A DNA stretch of 42,222 nucleotides from Thiogranum sp. GTDB lineage: Bacteria; Pseudomonadota; Gammaproteobacteria; DSM-19610. The notes under the pieces are model-generated. The model did no database searches, had not been told where the DNA came from, and saw only the letters and a list, made by a program, of their open reading frames with translations. A program made the translations under genes and the position numbers. The stretch spans positions 1 through 42,222 of the forward strand of contig JASBST010000080.1 of NCBI GenBank assembly GCA_030148775.1, read 5' to 3'. This document shows, piece after piece, positions 19,200 to 27,834 of the stretch. Each line of letters begins with the position of its first letter. Positions within the stretch are counted from its first letter, which is position 1.

Positions 19200-19646
19200 A
19201 TGGAACCGAAACCGGACCCAAACAAGCTGATGGCCTGGGCGCGTCTGCTGCGCACCCAACAGGTGCTGTTGGAGCGCGTGGAGGCGGAGCTGAAACAGGC
19301 GGGGTTGCCACCCTTGCGCTGGTACGACGTGCTGCTCGAACTGCGACGCGCCGGCACGCAGGGTCTGCGTCAGTTCGAAATCGGCACGGCGGTGCTGTTG
19401 AACAAATACAACCTGTCCCGTCTGCTGGATCGTCTGGAAGCGCAAGACCTGCTGCAACGCGACCTATGCGAAGAGGACGGACGCGGCGCCCGGGTGCGGA
19501 TAACGCCCGCCGGGCGCGATCTGCTCAAGCGGATGTGGCCGGTCTATGGCGGCGCGATCAATGCGCATTTTGCGCGCCATTTCAACAATAAGGAGCTCAG
19601 GCAGTTGTCGGTCCTGCTGGGACGGATTCCCGGCGTGGCGCGGTGA
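19200..19646 (+). CDS. MarR-family transcriptional regulator
   Basis: A 148-residue winged-helix regulator. The recognition region L-R-Q-F-E-I-G-T-A-V-L-L-N-K-Y-N-L-S-R-L-L-D-R-L lies at about 60-82, followed by the wing with D-G-R-G-A-R-V-R-I-T-P-A-G-R. Proteins like this bind palindromic operators as dimers and release them upon binding phenolic or oxidant ligands. The MATE transporter follows after seven bases, and the divergent rhodanese shares the palindromic gap, so I infer that it represses both. No Shine-Dalgarno sequence precedes the ATG; the mRNA may be leaderless. Confidence 0.9.
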   Translation: MEPKPDPNKLMAWARLLRTQQVLLERVEAELKQAGLPPLRWYDVLLELRRAGTQGLRQFEIGTAVLLNKYNLSRLLDRLEAQDLLQRDLCEEDGRGARVRITPAGRDLLKRMWPVYGGAINAHFARHFNNKELRQLSVLLGRIPGVAR

Positions 19647-19653
19647 GCGGGGG

Positions 19654-21015
19654 GTGAGCTCTCCGGTATCGCCGCCGTCGCGCGGTGCGCCCGCCGCCGC
19701 CCATCCCAGCCACCGGCGGGTCTGGGCGCTGACCTGGCCCATCATCCTCGCCAACAGCACCGTTCCCCTGCTGGGTCTGGTCGACACCGCGGTGATCGGT
19801 CATACCGGAAGCAGTCAGGATCTCGGTGCCATCGCGCTGGGAGCGCTCATTTTCAATTTTCTTTATTGGAGTTTCGGCTTCCTGCGCATGGGCACCACCG
19901 GCTTTGTCGCGCAGGCCGACGGGGCCGGCGACGAGCCCGAAGTGCGCGCCGCGCTCGGCCGGGCGCTGCTGATCGCGCTCGGTATCGGCCTGGGGCTGAT
20001 TTTGTTGCAGCGACCGCTTGCCTGGGTCGCAACGGAACTGCTCGGGGCCAGCGCATCGGTGGAAACACTGGCGCAGCGGTATCTGTTTATCCGCATCTGG
20101 GCGGCGCCCGCCGGCCTGGCGCTGTATGCGTTGATGGGTGCGCTGATCGGATTGGGGCTCAGCGGGCAGTTGTTGCGCCTTCAGCTACTGCTCAACGGCG
20201 TGAACATCGGTCTGGATATCCTTTTCGCCGGCGTCCTGGGCTGGGGAGTGGCGGGCATCGCGGCGGGCACCGCCATCGCCGAGTGGGTGGCGATTCTTTA
20301 CGCCGGCGGGTCGGTTTTCAGACTGTTGCGCAAGCGCCGCTGCGACGCCGAACCCTTCTGGCCCTGGCGGCGCATCGGCGAGCTGGCGCAACTGCGGCGA
20401 ACGCTGGGCGCCAATGCCAATATCATGCTGCGCACACTGTTATTGTTGTTCGGCTTCGCCTGGTTTTTGGATCAAAGCGCGCGTTTTGGCGACGTGGCCC
20501 TGGCCGCCAATCACATCCTGTTGCAACTGGTCTCTTTCAGCGCTTTTTTTCTCGACGGCTTCGCGCACGCCGCGGAGGTGCTGATCGGTCGCGCCAAAGG
20601 CGCCGGTCGCCGCGATCTGTTCGATCTGTCGGTGCGGGCCTCGAGTCGGCTCGCCGCCGCCACCGCGCTGTTGCTGTCTGTGCTGCTGTTGTCCTTCGGT
20701 TCCCTGATCATCGCCGGTCTGACCGACCTGGCCGCCGTGCGCCTCAGCGCCGGGCGCTTCCTGCCGTATGCGGCCTGCTATGTGCTGGTCTCGGTCGCCG
20801 CTTTCCAACTCGACGGTATTTTTATCGGCGCCACCGCCACCCGCGCTATGCGTAATGCCTCTGCGCTTTCGCTGGCGGTATTCCTGACCGCCTGGTGGCC
20901 GCTGACGGCGTGGCGGGGTATGCAGGGGTTATGGCTTGCCTTGATCATCTTCGTCCTGGCGCGGTCGGTGACCCTGGGGTTGCAGTATTCTTCGCTGCGT
21001 GCCCGGGTCGGCTGA
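19654..21015 (+). CDS. MATE-family efflux transporter (DinF-like)
   Basis: A 453-residue polytopic membrane protein with about twelve hydrophobic segments. The first, W-P-I-I-L-A-N-S-T-V-P-L-L-G-L-V-D-T-A-V-I-G, and G-T-T-G-F-V-A-Q-A-D-G-A-G-D match DinF/NorM proteins of the multidrug and toxic-compound extrusion family, which export organic cations by Na+ or H+ antiport. I choose the GTG at 19654 with GAGCGGGG before it; the longer frame overlaps marR in another reading frame and its residues do not resemble a MATE N terminus. Translation is probably coupled to marR. The mid-protein P-L-L-x-N-H motif region reads A-N-H-I-L-L-Q-L, as in the family. Confidence 0.9.
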   Translation: MSSPVSPPSRGAPAAAHPSHRRVWALTWPIILANSTVPLLGLVDTAVIGHTGSSQDLGAIALGALIFNFLYWSFGFLRMGTTGFVAQADGAGDEPEVRAALGRALLIALGIGLGLILLQRPLAWVATELLGASASVETLAQRYLFIRIWAAPAGLALYALMGALIGLGLSGQLLRLQLLLNGVNIGLDILFAGVLGWGVAGIAAGTAIAEWVAILYAGGSVFRLLRKRRCDAEPFWPWRRIGELAQLRRTLGANANIMLRTLLLLFGFAWFLDQSARFGDVALAANHILLQLVSFSAFFLDGFAHAAEVLIGRAKGAGRRDLFDLSVRASSRLAAATALLLSVLLLSFGSLIIAGLTDLAAVRLSAGRFLPYAACYVLVSVAAFQLDGIFIGATATRAMRNASALSLAVFLTAWWPLTAWRGMQGLWLALIIFVLARSVTLGLQYSSLRARVG

Positions 21016-21065
21016 AAGGGCCTGTTACAGCGACTGTAACGCCGGCGTTGAGCGCGCCGATAATC

Positions 21066-21093
21066 TTGAAGAAACTCAGACATAGTCTATCCT
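21066..21093 (+). promoter_or_regulatory. Predicted rrf2-type regulator promoter
   Basis: TTGAAG (21066-21071), a 16-base spacer and TATCCT (21088-21093) form a plausible sigma-70 promoter. Transcription would begin near 21100, immediately before the ATG at 21101. ATA-N11-TAT overlaps the -10 box and could be the regulator's own site. Confidence 0.4.
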
Positions 21094-21100
21094 AGTATTT

Positions 21101-21619
21101 ATGGCACACTATGGCGTAGCCGTGGAATACGGCCTGCATGTCCTGGTCACGATGGCGACGATGCCGGCCGGTTTCGAGATTTCTGCGAAGGACCTGGCCA
21201 GTTTTCAGGGCGTTCCGCCGGAGTATCTGGCCAAGATACTCGGTGCGTTGCGCAAGGCCGGGATCGTCGAGTCGGCGGAAGGCTTTCGTGGCGGATACCG
21301 ATTAGCGAAAAAACCCGCAGACATCACTTTTCTGCAAATCGTCGATGCGATTGAGGGGTCAAAAATGCTGTTTGAGTGTACCGAGGTGCGGCAACGCTGT
21401 TTGTTGTACGCGGGCAAGCCGCCGAAATCGGCGACCTCGGGTCTGTGCGCCATCCACGCGGTGATGCGGGAGGCGGAGCGACGCATGCGCGAGGTGTTGG
21501 CCGAGCACACGCTTCAGCACATGGTGAGCGCGCTGGAGCGCAAACGGCCGCAGAGCTTTGCTCGAAGCGCCGAGGTCTGGCTGCGGGAAAGATCCAGCAC
21601 GCGGCGCACGCGAGAGTAA
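21101..21619 (+). CDS. Rrf2-family transcriptional regulator
   Basis: A 172-residue regulator of the IscR/NsrR type. The N terminus (Y-G-V-A-V-E-Y-G-L-H-V-L) and winged helix (V-P-P-E-Y-L-A-K-I-L-G-A-L-R-K-A-G-I-V, G-F-R-G-G-Y-R-L-A) are typical. Three cysteines, C93, C100 and C116, lie in the region where Rrf2 proteins bind an Fe-S cluster, so sensing of redox state, NO or iron is likely. No Shine-Dalgarno sequence is seen and the predicted promoter abuts the ATG. The NDH-2-like gene follows 23 bases later, so I infer that it controls that gene and itself. Confidence 0.92.
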   Translation: MAHYGVAVEYGLHVLVTMATMPAGFEISAKDLASFQGVPPEYLAKILGALRKAGIVESAEGFRGGYRLAKKPADITFLQIVDAIEGSKMLFECTEVRQRCLLYAGKPPKSATSGLCAIHAVMREAERRMREVLAEHTLQHMVSALERKRPQSFARSAEVWLRERSSTRRTRE

Positions 21620-21642
21620 ACCGGTTTAGACGGAGAACGGCG

Positions 21643-22893
21643 ATGAGCGATGGCGGTGCAGGCCCGACGGCCAGACGGATCCTTATCGTCGGCGGCGGAT
21701 TCGCCGGGGTGTGGGCGGCCGCGGCCGCGGCCCGCGCCCGGCGTCTGGCAACGGCTTCGCCACGTCAGCTCGCCATCACCCTGGTGTCACGGACACCTTA
21801 TCTCGACGTACGGCCACGCTTGTACGAGGCGAAGCCGCAAGACAAGCGCCTGGCGCTGGATGACATTCTCACGCCGGTGGACGTGGACTGCCGGCAGGCC
21901 GAGGTCACCCAGGTCGTGGCCGATGCCGGAGAGGTACTAGTGAGAGCCGGGCAAGGCGAAACCTTCACCGCCGAGCGTTTGGTCCTGGCCGCGGGTAGCC
22001 AGTTGGTTGCCGCCCAGGTTGAGAGCATTGACCGACCGGTCTTCAATGTCGATACGCTGCCGGCGGCCGTTGACTTGGACCGGCATCTGCAAAGCCTGGG
22101 AGACAAAAAGACCCGCGCGGGTCAATGGACCATCGTCATCGTCGGGTCCGGGTTTACCGGCACGGAGCTGGCCACCGAACTGCCGCGCCGGCTGCGCGAC
22201 TGCGGCGCCCCGACCGACAGGATTCGCATCCTGATGATCGAGCGGGCGCCGGTGGCCGCGCCGGAACTGGGCGAGGAGGTCCGCAACGTCATTTTAAAGG
22301 CCTATGCCGCGGCGGGCGTGGAGTTGCGCACCGCCTGCTCTGTCCAGAGTGCCGATCGCGAGGTGGTGGTGTTGTCGTCGGGCGAGCGAATTGCGGCGCA
22401 GACCTTGGTGCGGACGGCGGGTATGCGCGCCAGTCCGCTGACCGCCGACCTGGGGACGCCGCTCGATCGTTGCGGGCGTTTGCCGGTGGATGATTACTTG
22501 CGCGTAACCGGTCGTCCGACCCTGTACGCCGCCGGGGACGTCGCCGACGCTCGCAGCGACGACGGTCGCGGGGTGATGCAGTCTTGTCAGCACGCGCTGG
22601 CCATGGGCCGGTTTGCCGGCCATAACGCAGCGGCGGACCTGCTTGGACTCGATCGTGTTCGCTATCGCCAGCCTTTTTACGTCACTTGCCTCGATCTGGG
22701 TGATTCAGGGGCCGCTGTCTCTATCGGCTGGGAACGCAGGCTCGCGCGAACGGGCGTAGAGGCGAAGCGGGTAAAGCGGCATATCAATCAGGTCCTGATC
22801 TACCCGCCGTGCCGGGATGCCGAGGCGTTGCTGGAAGCGGCCGCGCCGGTCGTGCCGACCGAGGCAATGGCGCTGGCACGTCTGACACTATGA
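21643..22893 (+). CDS. NDH-2-like FAD-dependent NAD(P)H oxidoreductase
   Basis: A 416-residue flavoprotein of the type II NADH dehydrogenase family. The FAD-binding G-G-G-F-A-G is at residues 17-22, the NAD(P)H-binding V-G-S-G-F-T-G near 167, and the second FAD motif A-A-G-D-V-A-D-A near 300. P-Y-L-D-V-R-P-R-L-Y-E follows the first strand as in the family. Family role: single-subunit, non-proton-pumping electron transfer from NAD(P)H to quinone at the membrane face. There is no obvious C-terminal membrane helix. GGAGAACGGCG precedes the ATG; the longer upstream frame overlaps the rrf2 gene and is rejected. Located behind an Fe-S type regulator, which suggests redox-controlled expression. Confidence 0.88.
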   Translation: MSDGGAGPTARRILIVGGGFAGVWAAAAAARARRLATASPRQLAITLVSRTPYLDVRPRLYEAKPQDKRLALDDILTPVDVDCRQAEVTQVVADAGEVLVRAGQGETFTAERLVLAAGSQLVAAQVESIDRPVFNVDTLPAAVDLDRHLQSLGDKKTRAGQWTIVIVGSGFTGTELATELPRRLRDCGAPTDRIRILMIERAPVAAPELGEEVRNVILKAYAAAGVELRTACSVQSADREVVVLSSGERIAAQTLVRTAGMRASPLTADLGTPLDRCGRLPVDDYLRVTGRPTLYAAGDVADARSDDGRGVMQSCQHALAMGRFAGHNAAADLLGLDRVRYRQPFYVTCLDLGDSGAAVSIGWERRLARTGVEAKRVKRHINQVLIYPPCRDAEALLEAAAPVVPTEAMALARLTL

Positions 22894-23061
22894 GTTTCAA
22901 CGGCCGGTCCGACCGTTTACAAGTTCGTGCGCGGGGATTAATCTTGCGCCGCGTCGGGATCGCCGCCAATCGGGGGTAGCGGGTGTGTCAGGGGGCAAAA
23001 CGAGAGTAGCGCCGACCCGTCGAGCGGGAATCGCCGCCGGACCGACGGGCGCCGAACCTTC

Positions 23062-23556
23062 ATGAACGCGACGGTGTTGAGTCTGGATCAGGCGCAACGG
23101 CGTTTCATCACCGGCCCGGTGGCCGTGAATATCGCTTCGCGCAGTGCCCGAGGTGTGCCCTCCATCGCCCGCGCCTATGGTTGTCACGTGAGCGCGGACG
23201 GGGACCGGATCACACTCTATTTGCCCGCCGCGCGCGCGAGCGCACTGCTCGCCGACGTGCGTGGCGGCGCGCCGGTGGCGGCGGTATTCACGCGACCGGC
23301 GACCCACGAGACCCTGCAACTGAAGGGGCGGCGGGCCGACATCGTGCCGGTGGACGCTGTCGGACGGGAGCGGATGCGCGCCTATGCCCGCCTGTTCCGG
23401 GAGGAGCTGGTGGCGTTCGGTCTGGAACCGCGGTTCCTCGACGGCATGCTGGCGCCGGTCGAACTGGAGGCGGTGGCGCTCGGCTTCAACCCGGTCGCGG
23501 CCTTCGACCAGACGCCGGGTCCCGATGCCGGCCGGCCGTTGTCGGGGCGTGCATGA
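23062..23556 (+). CDS. Small flavin split-barrel protein (pyridoxamine 5'-phosphate oxidase-like)
   Basis: A 164-residue soluble protein. V-A-V-N-I-A-S-R, P-S-I-A-R-A-Y-G-C, R-I-T-L-Y-L and the V-A-A-V-F-T-R-P-A-T-H-E-T-L-Q-L-K-G strand resemble FMN-binding split-barrel proteins of the pyridoxamine phosphate oxidase superfamily. Function is not known for this subgroup; FMN-, F420- or heme-binding are the family options. Its TGA overlaps the ATG of the next gene (ATGA at 23553-23556), so the two are translationally coupled and probably work together. Confidence 0.8.
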   Translation: MNATVLSLDQAQRRFITGPVAVNIASRSARGVPSIARAYGCHVSADGDRITLYLPAARASALLADVRGGAPVAAVFTRPATHETLQLKGRRADIVPVDAVGRERMRAYARLFREELVAFGLEPRFLDGMLAPVELEAVALGFNPVAAFDQTPGPDAGRPLSGRA

Positions 23557-24899
23557 ACCCCGGCCTGCGCGATATCCGCGCTTGCTTCGAGGGCGCGATT
23601 CCTTCGGCCATCGCCACCGTGGCTGCCGACGGGACGCCAAATGTCGCCTATTTGTCGCAGGTGCACTATGTCGACGAGACGCATGTCGCCTTGACCTTTC
23701 AGTTCTTCAACAGCACGCGCCGGAATATACTCGAGAATCCACGCGCCCTGGTGCAGGTGGTCGATCCTATGACCGCCGCGCACTACCGGCTGCAGCTGGA
23801 ATATCTGCGTACCGAGACCGAAGGCCCATTGTTCGAAAAGATGAAGGCCAAGCTGGCCGGCATCGCCTCGCACACAGGCATGAGCAAGGTGTTCCGCTTG
23901 CGCGGATCGGATGTCTACCGGGTGCTGGAAATTGCCGCTGTCGGTGGCGCGCGCGCCGTACCCGAGCCGTCGCGCCAGCACTTGCTGTCAGGGTTACGCG
24001 CCTGTCTGAGCGGGCTGATCGGTTGTCCGGACCTGGCTCGTCTGTTCGACATGACGCTGCTAGGGCTGCAACGCCATTGCGAGATCGCGCAAGCCATGCT
24101 GCTGATGCACGACTGCGAACGCGGCTGTCTGTACACCGTCGCCAGTCGCGGCTACGCAGAATCCGGCATCGGTTCCGAGATTCGCATCGGCGAAGGCATC
24201 ATCGGGGTCGCGGCGCGCGAACGCACGCCGATCCGCATCGGCTACGCCGCGCGGGAATATCTCTACAGCCGCGCCATGCGCGAGAGTTTTCAAAAATGCG
24301 GCGACGGCGCGGTGCTGGAGACGGAGATCCCGTTCCCCGGCCTGGTCGATTCCGGCAGTCAGTTGGCGGTGCCGCTGGTGTACCTGGACCAGCTGCGCGG
24401 CGTGCTGTTCGTCGAAAGCCCGCAGGAAATGCGCTTCAGCTACGAGGACGAGGACGCGCTGACCGTGCTGGCGGCGCAGCTCACTCTGACAATGGAGCTG
24501 CTGGCGCAGGTCGCCGACCAGCCCGAGGACGGCGCCCGTGCGGTGAAGGCCATGCCGCGCTTGCAAGGACGCCCGCTGACGCTGAAACACTTTGCTGTCG
24601 ACCACAGTGTGTTCATCGACAATGACTATCTGATCAAAGGCGTGGCGGGCGCGATCCTGTGCAAACTGGTGCGCGACCACCTGGACAGCGGCCGCAGCGA
24701 ATTCACCAATCGCGAACTGCGGCTCGATCCGGCGCTGGGTCTGCCCGATTTCAGCGAGAATCTGGAAGCGCGGCTGATTCTGTTGCAGCGGCGGTTGGCC
24801 GAGCGTTGCGACAGTCTGCGTCTCGAAAAGACCGGTCGCGGCCGCTTCCGCTTGCGGGCGGAGCGGCCGCTGAAGCTGGAGGAGGTGCCCCGGCGTTAA
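23553..24899 (+). CDS. Split-barrel flavin domain fused to GAF domain
   Basis: A 448-residue cytoplasmic protein. Residues 1-145 form a second pyridoxamine-phosphate-oxidase-like barrel (I-P-S-A-I-A-T-V-A-A-D-G-T-P-N-V-A-Y, then N-P-R-A-L-V-Q-V). Residues of about 165-320 form a GAF sensor domain (G-E-G-I-I-G-V-A-A-R, L-A-V-P-L-V-Y, V-L-F-V-E-S). The C-terminal 100 residues are charged and helical (S-E-F-T-N-R-E-L-R-L-D) and resemble a winged-helix-like output, though I cannot name it. Such fusions suggest a flavin- or redox-responsive regulator. It is coupled to the small split-barrel gene and faces the convergent E1 operon. Confidence 0.82.
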   Translation: MNPGLRDIRACFEGAIPSAIATVAADGTPNVAYLSQVHYVDETHVALTFQFFNSTRRNILENPRALVQVVDPMTAAHYRLQLEYLRTETEGPLFEKMKAKLAGIASHTGMSKVFRLRGSDVYRVLEIAAVGGARAVPEPSRQHLLSGLRACLSGLIGCPDLARLFDMTLLGLQRHCEIAQAMLLMHDCERGCLYTVASRGYAESGIGSEIRIGEGIIGVAARERTPIRIGYAAREYLYSRAMRESFQKCGDGAVLETEIPFPGLVDSGSQLAVPLVYLDQLRGVLFVESPQEMRFSYEDEDALTVLAAQLTLTMELLAQVADQPEDGARAVKAMPRLQGRPLTLKHFAVDHSVFIDNDYLIKGVAGAILCKLVRDHLDSGRSEFTNRELRLDPALGLPDFSENLEARLILLQRRLAERCDSLRLEKTGRGRFRLRAERPLKLEEVPRR

Positions 24900-24925
24900 A
24901 CGTTCGGGCCGGCCTTCAGGCTAAT

Positions 24926-24947
24926 TTCGCCATTTGGCGATGGCGAA
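24926..24947. terminator. Hairpin between convergent genes
   Basis: TTCGCCAT-TTGGCG-ATGGCGAA is a perfect eight-pair stem with a six-base loop, 26 bases after the split-barrel/GAF gene. There is no T-run on either strand, so it may act as a bidirectional but weak or factor-assisted terminator. The rest of the 226-base gap shows no gene. Confidence 0.4.
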
Positions 24948-25125
24948 CGCCGTCAGCCGGGCAGTCGTTCATCACGCCGGTGGCCTGCCTCTAGGCGTGG
25001 ACAAGGGTGGACGCGAAGAAGTACTAGCGGCGCTGCTTGAGGCCGCGTGCAGTGTTCCGCTTGCCGAATGCGGCCAACTTTTTCCGATCCTACCGGGCGG
25101 ATGCGACCTCATCGCGTCGTCTTCG

Positions 25126-26142
25126 TCATGCCCGCGCGCGCCAGGCGGGTTCGCCCGCCGCGCCGCCGTGACCGCCTGTCAATCCCAGTCCCAAGACGGC
25201 ATCCACCACCTGCTGCGCTTGCGGCACGGCAGCCTGTTCCAGGGCCCAGGACGAGGCCGCCGGTGCGTCCGGTCCAGTGACACGCACGACCGGTGCGCGC
25301 AGGGCATCGAAGGCCCGCGTGACGGCCAGGGCGGCGAGTTCGGCGGCGATGCCGCACAGGCCGCTGGCTTCGTGCACGATGATCAGACGACCGGTCCTGG
25401 CGATCGAATCCAGTACGCAGGTCGTGTCCAGCGGTTTGAGGCTGCGCAGATCGATGACTTCCGCGGAAACACCCCGTTGTTCGAGTTCGGCCGCCGCCTG
25501 CAGGCACACCGGGACGGTTTTGGCGTAACTGACCAGCGTCACATCCCGGCCGTGACGCGGCACGGCGGCCTTGCCGATGGGCACGATGTCCCCGGGGTCG
25601 TCGGAGACCTCACCCTCCTGGTGCAACAACCCCAGGTCGATGAAAAACAGCACCGGATTTTCGTCCCGGATCGCCGCTTTGAGCAGTCCCTTGCTGTCGG
25701 CCGCCGTCGACGGCATCAGTACATGCAGCCCGGGCGCGTGCACGAACATCGCTTCCAGATTGTGGTTGTGCTGGCCGCCCACGCACCAGCCGCTGCCGGT
25801 CATGGCCAGCGTCACCAGCGGAAACTCGCACAGACCGCCGGACAGATAGCGCAGCTTGCCGGCGCTGTTGACCAGCGCATCCATGGCGTAGGTCAGACAC
25901 GGCGCGAACAGCAGGTCGATCACCGGGCGCAGGCCGCTGGCGGCGGCGCCGACGGCGGTACCGGCGATAATCGCTTCGGCCAGCGGTGTGTTGCGCACCC
26001 GCGCCGGGCCGAATTCACGCGCCAGTGCGGGGCGCTTGGTGGCGGCGCCTTCACCCATCAGCAGAACGCGCTCGTCGCGCCGCATCTCTTCGTGCAGCGC
26101 CTGGGTCAGCGCTTGTTCGGTGGTCATTCGAGTCATGATCAT
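25126..26142 (-). CDS. Thiamine-diphosphate dehydrogenase E1 component, beta subunit
   Basis: A 338-residue protein of the 2-oxoacid (pyruvate/acetoin/branched-chain) dehydrogenase E1 beta family. M-G-E-G near residue 29, N-T-P-L-A-E-A-I-I-A-G near 51 and a transketolase C-terminal domain from about 195 are recognisable. It begins 13 bases after the alpha subunit, with ACGGAGA before the ATG. No E2 lipoyl acyltransferase or E3 gene accompanies the pair. The tail after about residue 315 is a Gly/Ala-rich extension. The substrate may be pyruvate, acetoin or another 2-oxoacid. Confidence 0.9.
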   Translation of the reverse strand: MIMTRMTTEQALTQALHEEMRRDERVLLMGEGAATKRPALAREFGPARVRNTPLAEAIIAGTAVGAAASGLRPVIDLLFAPCLTYAMDALVNSAGKLRYLSGGLCEFPLVTLAMTGSGWCVGGQHNHNLEAMFVHAPGLHVLMPSTAADSKGLLKAAIRDENPVLFFIDLGLLHQEGEVSDDPGDIVPIGKAAVPRHGRDVTLVSYAKTVPVCLQAAAELEQRGVSAEVIDLRSLKPLDTTCVLDSIARTGRLIIVHEASGLCGIAAELAALAVTRAFDALRAPVVRVTGPDAPAASSWALEQAAVPQAQQVVDAVLGLGLTGGHGGAAGEPAWRARA

Positions 26143-26155
26143 TTCTCCGTAGGTG

Positions 26156-27118
26156 TCAGGCGTAAACCTGTTCGGTCAGGGAGGCGGCGTCGGGCCAGGG
26201 ACTGGCCTGGGCAAAGGCGACGGCCTGCTCGATTCGGGTGTGCGCGTCGTGTTGCAGCGCAGCGAACGTGTGCGCGTCGAGTCCACCGGCTTCGCTCAAG
26301 CGCTGGCGCAGCAGCAGCAGCGGATCGCGCGATCGCCAGTAACGCAACTCATCGGCATTGACGTAGGCTTGGTCGTCCTGGCCGGAATGACCGCGTAAGC
26401 GATAGGTGCGCAACTCCAGAAATTGCGGGCGACCGTCGGCGCGGATAGCCGCCACCGCGCTCTTCGCCGCGCTGTGCACCGCTTCGATGTCGTTGCCGTC
26501 GACGCTTTGGGTCGCAATGCCGTGCCCTTCCGCCCAGGCCGTGATGGCAGCGTCGGCCATGGTCTCCAGGCGGTGCACATAGGCCTGCCACTGGTTGTTC
26601 TCGCACACGAACAGCAGCGGCAGCTGCCACAGAGCGGCAAGGTTGAGCGCTTCGTGGAAGATGCCTTCGCAGGCCGCGCCATCGCCGAAGAACACCGCCG
26701 TGATCGCGCCGGGATCGCCGTGCCCCATTTTTTGCGCCAGCGCCACGCCGGGCGCCAGTGACAGTTCGCCGCCGACGATGGTCGAGGTCAGGACAATGCC
26801 GAGTTCACGCGCGGCGATGTGCAGCGTCCCGCTGCGCCCGCCACAGTAACCGTCGATGCGACCGAGTACTTCGGCGAAAATACGTTCCGGTTCCGCGCCG
26901 CGGGCGATCAGGTGGGCGGCGCTGCGGTGGTTGGTGAGGATGCGGTCGCGCGCTTCGAGCGCGTCGATCACGCCGACCGCGCACGCCTCCTGGCCGATAC
27001 TCGAACAGGTGTCGGGCGCCCCCTGGCGGTTGAGTTCCACCAGTTGTTCCTCGCAGGCGCGGATCAGCAACAGGGTTTCGAATTGACGTAGCAGGGTTTG
27101 GGTCTGCGATTCAGTCAT
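26156..27118 (-). CDS. Thiamine-diphosphate dehydrogenase E1 component, alpha subunit
   Basis: A 320-residue E1 alpha subunit. The thiamine-diphosphate/Mg motif runs from G-D-G at 145-147 to N-N at 174-175, with the usual F-x-G-D-G-A-x-x-E-G and F-V-C-E-N-N-Q-W surroundings; H-x-x-A-x-H and the R-L-R-G-H-S phosphorylation-loop-like segment near 250 are also present. Together with the beta subunit it would form the alpha2beta2 decarboxylase that transfers an acyl or hydroxyalkyl group. It lies 21 bases downstream of a cytochrome c gene, an unusual partner. Confidence 0.9.
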   Translation of the reverse strand: MTESQTQTLLRQFETLLLIRACEEQLVELNRQGAPDTCSSIGQEACAVGVIDALEARDRILTNHRSAAHLIARGAEPERIFAEVLGRIDGYCGGRSGTLHIAARELGIVLTSTIVGGELSLAPGVALAQKMGHGDPGAITAVFFGDGAACEGIFHEALNLAALWQLPLLFVCENNQWQAYVHRLETMADAAITAWAEGHGIATQSVDGNDIEAVHSAAKSAVAAIRADGRPQFLELRTYRLRGHSGQDDQAYVNADELRYWRSRDPLLLLRQRLSEAGGLDAHTFAALQHDAHTRIEQAVAFAQASPWPDAASLTEQVYA

Positions 27119-27139
27119 GGCGGTGGCTCCAGCTGGGTG

Positions 27140-27637
27140 TTATTGATTCGCCTGCGCCGGCAGGTTCTTGGGGGTGAAGTCGAAATAGGGCGTGGTCACC
27201 GCCACGCCTGCCGGTACCGCACCCGGAGCGGGTTGTCCGACAGGACCCAGCGCGCGCACATAATGATAAATCGCCCCCAGATCGGTATCGGTCATCGCCT
27301 TGAGATTGAACCAGGGCATCGGCGGGCGCATCGGTTGGCGGGCGCGCTGCAGCCATCGGCTTTCGCTGATCGACTGCATGTACAAACGCAGATTGACCGG
27401 GTAGGTGGTGCCCCAGGGTCCCTGAAACCCCACCGCGCTGCCGGACAGCCACGCCGGTTCGGCAACTTCGCCGTCCTTTTCCATATAGTCGGGGGTATGG
27501 CAATCGTTGCAGCCGCTGGTCATGACCAGATAGCGACCGCGTTGCACCCGGGGGTCGTCGGGCGTGGTGGTGTCTGCGAGCGGGGCGCCGCCGCTCAGGG
27601 CAGCGATTAGCGTGATCAGCCAGCGTCTGGAGTACAT
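27140..27637 (-). CDS. Periplasmic monoheme cytochrome c
   Basis: A 165-residue exported c-type cytochrome. Residues 1-21 are a signal peptide ending A-P-L-A, and the heme site C-N-D-C-H is at residues 43-47, preceded by G-R-Y-L-V. A distal Met is likely in P-P-M-P-W-F-N or K-A-M-T near residues 110-125, before the D-L-G-A-I-Y-H-Y-V-R-A-L helix typical of class I cytochromes. The start at 27637 is preferred because GAGGAAAA lies at the right distance; the longer version begins with TTG inside that ribosome-binding site. First gene of an operon with E1 alpha and beta; the electron donor is unknown. Confidence 0.9.
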   Translation of the reverse strand: MYSRRWLITLIAALSGGAPLADTTTPDDPRVQRGRYLVMTSGCNDCHTPDYMEKDGEVAEPAWLSGSAVGFQGPWGTTYPVNLRLYMQSISESRWLQRARQPMRPPMPWFNLKAMTDTDLGAIYHYVRALGPVGQPAPGAVPAGVAVTTPYFDFTPKNLPAQANQ

Positions 27638-27834
27638 GATGGTTTTCCTCAATGCAGTCGGATGGTGACTGAAGCCTACGCAAGTCCCGGTACCGGCGTT
27701 GCTAAATCCTTGCTCAGTAAATCCTAATTTTTTATTAAAGGCATTCCGTCGCGCCAGTCTGTCGGCCGGATTTAAAGTTTTTCTGCTGACGTACCGAAGA
27801 CCCTAGTGATTACCCGCAACCCGGTCCAGGTCAG
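27638..27834. promoter_or_regulatory. Divergent promoter region, cytochrome c and HDOD genes
   Basis: This 197-base gap has an AT-rich island at about 27705-27745. No gene is supported. A weak sigma-28-like arrangement, TAAAGTTT at 27773-27780 and ACCGAAGA at 27793-27800, lies before the HDOD gene but with a 12-base spacer, so I do not rely on it. Confidence 0.3.

Noticed and set aside
24934..26361. Long plus-strand open frame opposite the E1 genes
   Set aside because: It is an antisense shadow of high-GC codon use; its translation is Arg/Gln/Gly/His-rich and unlike any family, while the minus strand encodes clear E1 motifs.
27773..27800. Sigma-28 promoter before the HDOD gene
   Set aside because: The spacer is 12 rather than 11 bases and the -10 half matches only partly; no motility genes are nearby.
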